From: Gaiellales bacterium
GTDB taxonomy: Bacteria > Actinomycetota > Thermoleophilia > Gaiellales > F1-60-MAGs149
NCBI GenBank assembly: GCA_030831375.1
Contig: JAURLF010000184.1
Location: 1-11,637 of the forward strand
Length of the DNA: 11,637 nt
Direction of reading: 5' to 3'
Below, piece by piece: positions 6,447 through 11,637 of the stretch (positions are counted from its first letter, which is position 1; every line of letters starts with the position of its first letter). A program made the translations under genes and the position numbers. Under the pieces are notes generated by a model that did not search any database, was not told the DNA's origin, and saw nothing but the letters and a program-made list of their open reading frames with translations.

Positions 6447-7289
6447 GTGCGCCGCCTCGGCCTGCCCGCCGTTCTCCTCGCGCTCGCGCTCGTCCTGACG
6501 GGCTGCGGGTTGAAGGCCGAGCCGACCGGCGGCGAGGCCGCGTTCCCGTCCCAGGCTGTCGACGCCGCCGGCGCCGCGGTGTCCCTGGCGGCCGCTCCCG
6601 ATCGCATCGTCGTGCTCGATCCCGGCGCCGGCGCCGTCCTGCGGGGCATCGGCTTGGAGAGCGCGGTGGTCGACGCCTCCCCCGGTGACGCCGCGGCGCT
6701 CGCGGCCGATCCCGCGACCGACCTCGTCGTGGTGCCGCTGGCCCTGCCGGAGTCCTCGGCGGCACGCATCGCCGCCGCCACGGACGCCGCCGTCTACCGC
6801 TACGGCGCGGCGCCCCTCGATACGGCGCCGACGGCGATCACGCAGCTCGGGCTGGCCGTCGGCCGCGGCCCGCAGGCCGCCGCGGTCGCGCGCTCCGTCG
6901 CCGACGGGCTCGCCGCGCTCGCGGCGCGGATGGCGGGCGAGGCGCCGGTGCGCACCCTGGTGCAGGGCCCTGGCGTCGTGGCGTACGGGCCGCAGACGCC
7001 GCTCGGGCAGGCCGTGGCGCTGGCCGGCGGCGCGAACGTCTTCCCGGCGGACGCGGCCTGGTCGCCGGACACGGTCCGCGCCCTCGACGTCGACGCGTGG
7101 GTGTCGGCCGACCCGGGGGGCTCGTCCCTCGCCGCCCTGGCCGGCATCGAGGAGCTCGCCGCCGTCCCCGCGATTCGCGACGGACGCGTGATCGAGGCCC
7201 CGCGCGACGGCTATCCCGTCGACGCCGCGCTGCCGCGGGCGCTCGAGGGCCTCGCCGAGCGGCTGCGCGCGCAGCCCGGGGCGTCGTGA
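6447..7289 (+). CDS. TroA/BtuF-like substrate-binding lipoprotein
   Basis: From GTG 6447 this is a 280-residue protein with a type II signal peptide: Arg 2-3, a Leu/Ala core and lipobox LTGC with the lipidated cysteine at about residue 20. The mature part resembles periplasmic binding proteins of the BtuF/FepB class. It has an opening strand of the form AVDAAGAAVSLAAAPDRIVVLDPGA split by short loops, a helix carrying RGIGL, and a C-terminal VPAIRDGRVIEAP followed by a terminal helix. This class feeds siderophores, cobalamin or metals to ABC importers. No permease or ATPase gene is adjacent, so the ligand cannot be named. The stop overlaps the start of a CPBP protease gene by 4 bp, implying co-expression. 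Its Ala/Asp-rich sequence is more degenerate than typical family members, so a sensory or non-transport use is possible. Confidence 0.8.
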   Translation: MRRLGLPAVLLALALVLTGCGLKAEPTGGEAAFPSQAVDAAGAAVSLAAAPDRIVVLDPGAGAVLRGIGLESAVVDASPGDAAALAADPATDLVVVPLALPESSAARIAAATDAAVYRYGAAPLDTAPTAITQLGLAVGRGPQAAAVARSVADGLAALAARMAGEAPVRTLVQGPGVVAYGPQTPLGQAVALAGGANVFPADAAWSPDTVRALDVDAWVSADPGGSSLAALAGIEELAAVPAIRDGRVIEAPRDGYPVDAALPRALEGLAERLRAQPGAS

Positions 7290-7981
7290 GCGAGGCGCGC
7301 CAACCCCTGCGCGGGCCGGTCCTGTGGGCGCTGGTCGCGCTGCCGATCGTGCTGCAGCTCGCCGTCACCACGCTCGGCATCGCCCTCGTCGGCTCGCTCG
7401 TCGACGTGCCGCGGCGGATGGTGTTCTTCAACCTGCCCCAGCAGGCGGTCGTGGTCACGGCGTACATCGCGTTCGGGGCGGCGACGCTGCTCGTCGCCCG
7501 CCGCCTCGGATCCGTACGGGAGATCCTGGCGATGCGCCGCACCCCGCTCAGGCCCGCGATCGCCCTGACCGTGCTCGGCCTGCTCGCCGGCCTCGCGATC
7601 TCCGCCCTGCTGGAGCCGATATTCCACGGCGCCGAGTCGCAGAACCTCGACCCGGGCCCGTTCCCCGGCACCGCCGCCGCCCTCGTCGCCGCCGCCCTGG
7701 CCACGCTCAGCGTCGTGGTCGGGGCATCCGTCACCGAGGAGCTCTACTTCCGCGGCCTCCTGCAAGGCCAGCTCGCGATCCGCTTCGCGCGCGCCGCGGC
7801 CGTGGTGGGCTCCGCCGGCGCGTTCGGGCTCGTGCACTTCCAGCCCGACGCCTTCCCCACCCTCTTCGCCCTCGGCCTGATCCTCGGGCTCCTGCGGCTG
7901 CGCACCGGCTCGATCTGGCCGCCGATCGCGCTGCACGCGGCGAACAACGGCCTCGCCTTCGCCTACCTGCTGGCCACCTAG
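7286..7981 (+). CDS. CPBP-family (Abi) intramembrane glutamic endopeptidase
   Basis: A 231-residue multipass membrane protein with all three CPBP motifs: EELYFR at 151-156 (E151, E152, R156), FGLVHF with H184, and HAANN with H217 and N221. The family, which includes eukaryotic Rce1 and bacterial Abi proteins, is a group of membrane-embedded proteases. Bacterial members have been linked to prenyl-protein processing, bacteriocin self-immunity and regulated proteolysis. About six to seven hydrophobic segments are visible, starting at 11-37 and 52-70. Translation starts at GTG 7286, inside the TGA of the lipoprotein gene (GTGA), with a G-rich stretch at 7276-7280 as a weak ribosome binding site, so coupling is likely. 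The substrate is unknown; the co-transcribed lipoprotein is one candidate but this is only inference. Confidence 0.92.
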   Translation: MSEARQPLRGPVLWALVALPIVLQLAVTTLGIALVGSLVDVPRRMVFFNLPQQAVVVTAYIAFGAATLLVARRLGSVREILAMRRTPLRPAIALTVLGLLAGLAISALLEPIFHGAESQNLDPGPFPGTAAALVAAALATLSVVVGASVTEELYFRGLLQGQLAIRFARAAAVVGSAGAFGLVHFQPDAFPTLFALGLILGLLRLRTGSIWPPIALHAANNGLAFAYLLAT

Positions 7982-7996
7982 GCGCCGCTCCTCCGG

Positions 7997-8002
7997 TATG
8001 GT
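7997..8002 (+). promoter_or_regulatory. -10 box (TATGGT) for the chorismate mutase gene
   Basis: CCGGTATGGT ends at 8002 in the 48-bp gap after the protease gene. Transcription from about 8009 would give a leader of about 21 nt with GGAGGA at 8018-8023, six bases before GTG 8030. The CGGTANNNT form matches the leaderless promoters nearby, but this gene has a proper ribosome binding site. No clear -35 is visible. Confidence 0.45.
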
Positions 8003-8029
8003 CCGCGCGTCCAGCCCGGAGGAAGTGGC

Positions 8030-8320
8030 GTGTCCGACCAGTCCAGCGACCCGATCGTCGAGCAGTTCCGCAATCAGATCACCGATACGGACCTCGCGAT
8101 CCTCGAGGCGCTCAACAAGCGCATCGCCACGGTGCGCAAGCTGCACGACTACAAGGCCGAGAGGGGCTACGACGCCGTCGACCCGGCGCGCGAGGACTGG
8201 CTGACCCAGTACCTGCAGCGCTGCAACAAGGGCCCGCTGTCGAACGACGAGGTCGCGGTCCTGTGGCGCTCGATCATCGACGCGACGCTGCGCGAGGTCG
8301 CGCGGCTGCGCGGCGCCTGA
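8030..8320 (+). CDS. Chorismate mutase, AroQ class (monofunctional)
   Basis: A 96-residue all-helical protein of the AroQ type, which converts chorismate to prephenate for Phe/Tyr synthesis in the cytoplasm. It opens with FRNQITDTDLAILEALNKR, where R14 and R31 are the expected active-site arginines. Then come K42 in DYKAERG, D51 and R54 in VDPARED, and helix 3 after PLSNDEV. The length fits a single-domain enzyme without a PheA or TyrA fusion. Actinobacterial enzymes of this size often depend on DAHP synthase for full activity, which may apply here. GTG 8030 is chosen because GGAGGA lies six bases upstream. The stop at 8320 directly abuts the stop of the convergent DUF151 gene. No other shikimate-pathway gene is in view. 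Confidence 0.9.
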   Translation: MSDQSSDPIVEQFRNQITDTDLAILEALNKRIATVRKLHDYKAERGYDAVDPAREDWLTQYLQRCNKGPLSNDEVAVLWRSIIDATLREVARLRGA

Positions 8321-8824
8321 TCAGCCGTCGTCGCCGAACTCCTCCGGCCGCACCTCGTCCAGGAACTGCTTGAAGTCCTCGACGAGCTGCTCCGGGTCGG
8401 CCTGCACCGACGCGGCCTCCTCGTCCTCCATCTGGATCGCGCTCTCCGTGATCACGTCGTCCGCGGCGTAGATCGGCGCCTTCGCGCGCAGCGCCAGGGC
8501 GATCGCGTCGGAGGGCCGGGCGTCGAGCTCGACCTCCTCGCCGCCACGGCGCAGCACGATGCGGGCGTAGAAGGTGCTGTCGCGCATCTCGACCACGCTG
8601 ATCCGCACCACCTCCGCGTCGAGCTCGCCGAGCACGGTGGAGAAGAGGTCGTGCGTCATCGGCCGCGGCGTGTCCGAGTCCTGCAGCTTCGCGAGGATGG
8701 CGGAGGCCTCGGGATGGCCGATCCAGATCGGCAGGAAGCGGTTGCCCATCGCCGTCTTCAGGAGCACGATCGGCTGCTTGCCGACCATGTCGAAGGACAC
8801 CCCGTAGACGACCATCTCCTGCAT
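8321..8824 (-). CDS. Bifunctional nuclease family protein (DUF151/BFN)
   Basis: A 167-residue cytoplasmic protein. The BFN domain (about 5-130) carries LPIWIGHPEASAI (31-43), RPMTHDLF (54-61) and RPSDAIALALR (103-113), all hallmarks of the family. Plant members have RNase and DNase activity; bacterial members are widespread and mostly uncharacterised. A charged linker with DEEAAS (about 133-139) leads to a helical end, QLVEDFKQFLDEVRPEEF, typical of actinobacterial members. The start at 8824 follows from a leaderless promoter; a second ATG at codon 4 exists. It is transcribed in the same direction as the FabF-like gene, 54 bp away, but has its own promoter and so is probably a separate unit. 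Confidence 0.92.
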   Translation of the reverse strand: MQEMVVYGVSFDMVGKQPIVLLKTAMGNRFLPIWIGHPEASAILAKLQDSDTPRPMTHDLFSTVLGELDAEVVRISVVEMRDSTFYARIVLRRGGEEVELDARPSDAIALALRAKAPIYAADDVITESAIQMEDEEAASVQADPEQLVEDFKQFLDEVRPEEFGDDG

Positions 8825-8831
8825 GCGACTG

Positions 8832-8837
8832 AGTCTA
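8832..8837 (-). promoter_or_regulatory. Leaderless -10 box (TAGACT) for the DUF151 gene
   Basis: On the minus strand CGGTAGACTCAG (8840-8829) is followed by TCGC and then the ATG at 8824. The hexamer is seven bases from the start codon, so the transcript should begin at the ATG, with no ribosome binding site. It is identical over 12 bases to the site before the LytM-like gene. Confidence 0.5.
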
Positions 8838-8856
8838 CCGGCGGTCGCGCCGCCGG
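8838..8856 (-). terminator. GC-rich hairpin between the FabF-like and DUF151 genes
   Basis: CCGGCGG (8838-8844) and CCGCCGG (8850-8856) form a perfect 7-bp stem around a 5-nt loop. It lies 22 nt past the FabF-like stop and touches the -10 box of the DUF151 gene. It may end the upstream transcript, although no U-run follows. It also occupies the place where a -35 would be, so it could instead be a regulator site. Confidence 0.4.
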
Positions 8857-8878
8857 CGGGCGCGGAACGACCCGCGCG

Positions 8879-10111
8879 TCAGCTTCGCCGCAGCGCGATG
8901 ACGGCGTTCTGCCCGCCGAAGCCGAAGGCGTCGACCATCACCCCGGGCTGCTCGAGCGGCGCGGCGGCGCCGCGCACGAGGTCGATGTCGCAGGCAGGAT
9001 CGGGGTTGTCGAGGTTCATCACCGGGGGCACCTCGCCGCGGTCGGCGACCAGCGCGCCGATCGCCACGCTGAAGGCGCCCGCGGCGCCGAGGCCGTGGCC
9101 GAGCACCGCCTTGGGCGCCGTCACCTTCGGGGTGCGCCCGTCGACGGCGAGGACGCGGCGCAGGGCGGCCGCCTCACTGGCGTCGTTCAACGCGGTGCCC
9201 GTGCCGTGCGCGATCACGGCGCCGATCTCGGCGGCCGCCATGCCCGAGCGCTCGAGCGCGCCGCGCAGGGCGAGCTCGGCGCCGGCGCCGTCGGGATCGG
9301 GCGCGGTCACGTGATACGCGTCGCAGGTGACGGCCACGCCGGCGATCTCGGCGTAGACGTGGGCACCGCGCGCCTGCGCGGCGTCGAGGGGCTCCAGCAC
9401 GAGCATCGCCGCGCCCTCCGCCGGGATGAAGCCGGTTCGATCGCGGTCGAACGGCCGCGAGAGGGTGCTGGGCTCACCCTCCGCGGTCGAGAGCGCGCCC
9501 GCGTTGGCGAGGCTCGACATCAGGTACGGCGTCAGCGCGGCGTCCGAGGCGCCGGCGAGCATCAGGTCGACGTCGCCGCGCTGCAGCGTGTGGAAGCCCT
9601 CGGCGACGGCGATCGTGCCGGCCGCGCATGCCCCCACCCCGGCCGTGACCGGCCCCGTCACGCCGTACTTGATCGCGGCGTTGGCCGCCGCCATGTTGCC
9701 CGACACGAGCGGCACGTACAGCGGCCCCATGCGGCTCGGGTCGGACTGCCGGCGGAGGACCTCCTCGTCGCCCTCGGGGATGCCGCCCGCGCCCGTGTGG
9801 ATCGTGATCCCGGTGCGCGGTCCGCCGATGCCCGCGAGGCCCGCGTCGGCCAGGGCGAGGTCGGCGGCGACGAGCGCGAACTGCGCGAAACGGCCCATCC
9901 GCCGAGCGGCGCGCTTCTCGATGTAGGGCGACAGGTCGAAGTCGGCGATCGGCGCGGCGTGCCGGGCCGGCAGCCCCTCGTACTGCTCACCCTCGAGGCG
10001 CACGACGCCGGAGCGGTGCTCCATCAGGGACGACCAGAGCGCCTCGTGGCCGTTGCCGGTCGGGCCGACGATGCCGATTCCGGTGATGGCGACGGTGCGG
10101 GGCGCGGTCAT
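8879..10111 (-). CDS. fabF: Beta-ketoacyl-ACP synthase, FabF (KAS II)-like
   Basis: A 410-residue thiolase-fold condensing enzyme, the usual FabF length, which extends acyl-ACP with malonyl-ACP in fatty-acid synthesis. The catalytic triad is intact: C162 in GVGACAAGT, H302 in AHGTGTALND and H339 in KAVLGHGLGAAG, with the conserved K334. FGFGGQN (396-402) is the usual C-terminal gating motif. One motif is unusual: FDRDRTGFIPAEGAA (221-235) replaces the common FDxxRDGFVxGEGAG, so the protein may belong to a divergent branch. No acyl carrier, reductase or malonyl transferase gene is adjacent, so it may serve general or accessory lipid synthesis. A polyketide KS is less likely but not excluded. 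There is no ribosome binding site. CAGACT (10123-10118) six bases before the ATG is the probable -10. Confidence 0.88.
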   Translation of the reverse strand: MTAPRTVAITGIGIVGPTGNGHEALWSSLMEHRSGVVRLEGEQYEGLPARHAAPIADFDLSPYIEKRAARRMGRFAQFALVAADLALADAGLAGIGGPRTGITIHTGAGGIPEGDEEVLRRQSDPSRMGPLYVPLVSGNMAAANAAIKYGVTGPVTAGVGACAAGTIAVAEGFHTLQRGDVDLMLAGASDAALTPYLMSSLANAGALSTAEGEPSTLSRPFDRDRTGFIPAEGAAMLVLEPLDAAQARGAHVYAEIAGVAVTCDAYHVTAPDPDGAGAELALRGALERSGMAAAEIGAVIAHGTGTALNDASEAAALRRVLAVDGRTPKVTAPKAVLGHGLGAAGAFSVAIGALVADRGEVPPVMNLDNPDPACDIDLVRGAAAPLEQPGVMVDAFGFGGQNAVIALRRS

Positions 10112-10117
10112 GGGTGC

Positions 10118-10123
10118 AGTCTG
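10118..10123 (-). promoter_or_regulatory. Probable leaderless -10 box (CAGACT) for the FabF-like gene
   Basis: CAGACT differs from the TAGACT boxes of the LytM-like and DUF151 genes by one base and sits six bases before the ATG at 10111. The missing first T makes it weaker than the others. No Shine-Dalgarno sequence is present. Confidence 0.35.
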
Positions 10124-10131
10124 GCGGACGG

Positions 10132-10149
10132 GCCGGCCCCGTGGCCGGC
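10132..10149 (-). terminator. Hairpin downstream of tRNA-Ile
   Basis: GCCGGCC (10132-10138) and GGCCGGC (10143-10149) form a perfect 7-bp stem with a 4-nt loop, about 15 nt after the tRNA 3' end and just before the FabF-like gene's -10. It is a likely terminator or RNA-processing boundary. The surrounding GCCGGC-rich sequence offers other pairings and there is no U-run. Confidence 0.4.
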
Positions 10150-10164
10150 GGCCGGCGCCCCGAG

Positions 10165-10238
<74 letters not shown>

Positions 10239-10248
10239 GACGCGCGGG

Positions 10249-10254
10249 ATCCTA
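10249..10254 (-). promoter_or_regulatory. -10 box (TAGGAT) for tRNA-Ile
   Basis: TAGGAT on the minus strand, within CTCGTATAGGATCCC, lies 10 nt before the first base of the tRNA. Transcription would start about 3-4 nt before the mature 5' end. The same hexamer serves the CopC gene. It falls within 20 bases after the CopC stop codon. Confidence 0.45.
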
Positions 10255-10267
10255 TACGAGGCCGGGG

Positions 10268-10900
10268 CTATCCGGCGATGGTCACCGTGCCGCTGACGAC
10301 GCGCTCGCTGAACCCGTCCGGGCGGGCCCGCACCGTCAGCCGGTACGTCCCGGGGAACGGCAGCATCCCCCGGGCGCGCCCCGCGCGGAACGTCCACGTG
10401 AGGGGCGCGTCGAGCGCGGAATGCCGCCACTCCGCGGTTCCCTCCCGCAGCCCGCCCCACAGGGACAGGGTGCGCACCCCGACCTTGGCCCCGGACAGAC
10501 GCAGGCGCTGCCCCGACAGCGTGACCGCGGTGGCCTTGGCGGCCGGCGTGCGGCTGCGCACGGAGAACGCCACGGCGCGGCGGATCGCGTGCCCGTCCGC
10601 GCTGGTGACGACGTAGGCGTACGCGTAGCGACCCGGGCCGAGCGTGCCACGCACCGGCGCGGTCAGCACGCGGCCCGTGAGGCGCGCGGCACCGGCACGC
10701 CGGTGCCCGGCGGCGTCGACGACGCGCAGGGCGCCCGCCCCCGCCGTCACACGCCCGCCGAAGGCGACGCGGATCACGGGCGGGGACTCGATCAGGTTGA
10801 CGTCCGGCGCGGGCGAGAGGCTGCCCGTGGAGGTGTGGCCGTGGGCGGCCCCCGGAGGCGCGATCAGCAACACGAGGAGGGCCACGACGGCACGGCGCAT
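10268..10900 (-). CDS. Exported CopC-domain protein with extra C-terminal beta domain
   Basis: A 210-residue protein with a Sec signal peptide (residues 1 to about 21, core VVALLVLLIAPPGAA). Cleavage after A-H-G would expose H22, matching the N-terminal histidine copper ligand of CopC. The CopC beta-sandwich covers about 22-115 and contains SLSPAPD (27-33) and SADGHAIR (100-107), where D102 and H104 are the other expected Cu(II) ligands. Residues about 125-210 look like a second all-beta domain (TWTFRAG, GTYRLTVRA) not found in minimal CopC proteins. There is no CopD membrane domain fused or next to it. A copper-binding or copper-delivery role outside the membrane is likely. The ATG at 10900 is chosen from the signal peptide and the leaderless promoter; the longer frame to 10957 would place a Pro/Arg-rich stretch before the signal. 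Confidence 0.82.
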   Translation of the reverse strand: MRRAVVALLVLLIAPPGAAHGHTSTGSLSPAPDVNLIESPPVIRVAFGGRVTAGAGALRVVDAAGHRRAGAARLTGRVLTAPVRGTLGPGRYAYAYVVTSADGHAIRRAVAFSVRSRTPAAKATAVTLSGQRLRLSGAKVGVRTLSLWGGLREGTAEWRHSALDAPLTWTFRAGRARGMLPFPGTYRLTVRARPDGFSERVVSGTVTIAG

Positions 10901-10907
10901 CCCGCTG

Positions 10908-10913
10908 ATCCTA
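10908..10913 (-). promoter_or_regulatory. Leaderless -10 box (TAGGAT) for the CopC gene
   Basis: TAGGAT on the minus strand is followed by seven bases and the ATG at 10900, with no ribosome binding site. TCGACC at 10934-10929 is a weak -35 candidate, but its 15-bp spacing is short. Confidence 0.45.
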
Positions 10914-10923
10914 CGATCCCCGC

Positions 10924-10950
10924 GGCCGGGTCGAGGGGGTGCCCCCGGCC
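10924..10950 (-). terminator. Hairpin between parB and the CopC gene
   Basis: GGCCGGG (10924-10930) and CCCGGCC (10944-10950) form a perfect 7-bp stem around a 13-nt loop. The loop borders an inner GGGGGTGCCCCC repeat that could pair instead. It lies 25 nt after the parB stop and is a candidate terminator, again without a U-run. Confidence 0.4.
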
Positions 10951-10974
10951 CAGCCATGTTGCAAATGCCACGAA

Positions 10975-11637
10975 CTAGGCGGCGCGGTCGTGGCGCTCCG
11001 CCGCTCCCTCGAGCGCGGCCAGCCGCGCCACGAGGTCCTCGAGCTGCTCGCGCGAGCGGATCCGGATCTCGAGTCTGCAGCCGTCCCGGGTCGGGGTCAC
11101 GCGGCCGACCATCCCGAGCGAGCGGAAGCAGGAGTCGGTCGCGGCGGCGGCGAGGTCGTGGTCGAACCAGCCGGCCGACGCGCCCCGCACCGCGCGGGGC
11201 GCACGGCGCGCCGCCGGCGCGGTCCGCGCGAGCGCCTCGACCTGGCGCACGGACAGGCCATCAGCGACGGCGCGCCTGGCGAGCTGGCGGCGACGCTCGT
11301 GGTCGGGCTCCTGCAGGATCGCGCGGCCGTGCCCCTCCGACAGCGTCCCCGCGGCGACGAGGTCGAGCACGTCGTCAGGCAGCTCGAGCAGGCGCAGCGC
11401 GTTCGCGATCGCCGGGCGGCTGCGGCCGACGCGGTCGGCGACCTCGGTCGGGGTCAGGTCGAGCTCGTCGATCAGCGCGGCGTAGCCGCGCGCCGTCTCG
11501 ACCGGGTTGAGGTCCTCGCGCACGACGTTCTCGACGAGGGCGAGGATCAGCGTCTGACGCTCGTCGGCGCGGCGCACGATCGCCGGCACGGTCTTCAGGC
11601 CGGCCTGGCGAGCGGCCCGCCAGCGGCGCTCGCCGGC
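10975..11637 (-). CDS. parB: ParB/Spo0J-family chromosome partition protein (N-terminus missing)
   Basis: The frame is open to the window's right edge, so the N-terminal CTPase region is cut off; 220 residues are visible. The first residues are AGERRWRAARQAGL, the conserved ParB arginine box. LVENVVREDLNPVE follows, then a helix-turn-helix (LTPTEVADRVGRSRPAIANALRLLEL) that reads parS, and GTLSEGHGRAIL. A Pro/Arg/Ala-rich linker leads to the C-terminal dimerisation domain (SREQLEDLVARL). ParB binds parS, spreads as a CTP clamp and works with ParA to segregate the replication origin. parA would be expected beyond the right edge. parB often lies near the origin, so this may mark an origin-proximal region, but no parS or dnaA site is seen here. 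GTG at 11587-11589 lies inside the arginine-box domain and is not the start. Confidence 0.95.
   Translation of the reverse strand, partial: AGERRWRAARQAGLKTVPAIVRRADERQTLILALVENVVREDLNPVETARGYAALIDELDLTPTEVADRVGRSRPAIANALRLLELPDDVLDLVAAGTLSEGHGRAILQEPDHERRRQLARRAVADGLSVRQVEALARTAPAARRAPRAVRGASAGWFDHDLAAAATDSCFRSLGMVGRVTPTRDGCRLEIRIRSREQLEDLVARLAALEGAAERHDRAA

Noticed and set aside
9307..9314. TCACGTGA, the core of a parS site
   Set aside because: The flanks (GCGG and TACG) do not match the parS consensus, and it is made by His-Val-Thr codons within the FabF-like gene.

Overview
The window is a gene-dense, very GC-rich piece of bacterial chromosome. Base composition, mostly leaderless genes behind TANNNT -10 boxes, GTG starts and the mix of families point to an actinomycetote. 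My best guess is class Thermoleophilia (Solirubrobacterales/Gaiellales-like), but that lineage is an inference. It reads as ordinary core chromosome: ten protein genes are complete, two are cut by the window edges and one is a tRNA. I see no insertion sequence, phage gene, CRISPR array or rRNA.

Layout. Left block, plus strand: the 3' part of a multipass GT87/DUF2029-like membrane protein (1-1236), then a secreted cysteine-rich protein with a Gly/Ser linker (1290-2510) that has the only good -35/-10 promoter in the window. Second block, minus strand, read right to left: a class A penicillin-binding protein (6278-4131), a membrane-anchored LytM/M23-like protein that has lost most of its zinc ligands (4100-3291), and a YmdB/TIGR00282 metallophosphoesterase (3294-2515) overlapping it by 4 bp. 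Third block, plus strand and divergent from the PBP: a TroA/BtuF-like substrate-binding lipoprotein (6447-7289), a CPBP/Abi intramembrane protease overlapping it by 4 bp (7286-7981), and an AroQ-class chorismate mutase (8030-8320). Fourth block, minus strand, read right to left: the C-terminal part of ParB (11637-10975), a CopC-domain protein (10900-10268), tRNA-Ile(GAT) (10238-10165), a FabF-like ketoacyl-ACP synthase (10111-8879) and a bifunctional-nuclease-family (DUF151) protein (8824-8321). The last one ends base-to-base against the chorismate mutase.

How the genes relate. The PBP, degenerate LytM and YmdB genes form a plausible cell-envelope group. The PBP builds peptidoglycan, the LytM-like protein could be a non-enzymatic regulator or scaffold, and YmdB-type enzymes act on cyclic nucleotides. 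The other genes are mainly single-gene units. Several share one architecture: a GC-rich hairpin, then a -10 box (often CGGTANNNT) 6-7 nt before the start codon, with no Shine-Dalgarno sequence.

No clearly novel multi-gene system stands out. The items most worth a second look are the LytM-like pseudo-enzyme with its PBP/YmdB context, the shared leaderless promoter motif, the three-part secreted protein, and the lipoprotein-protease pair.
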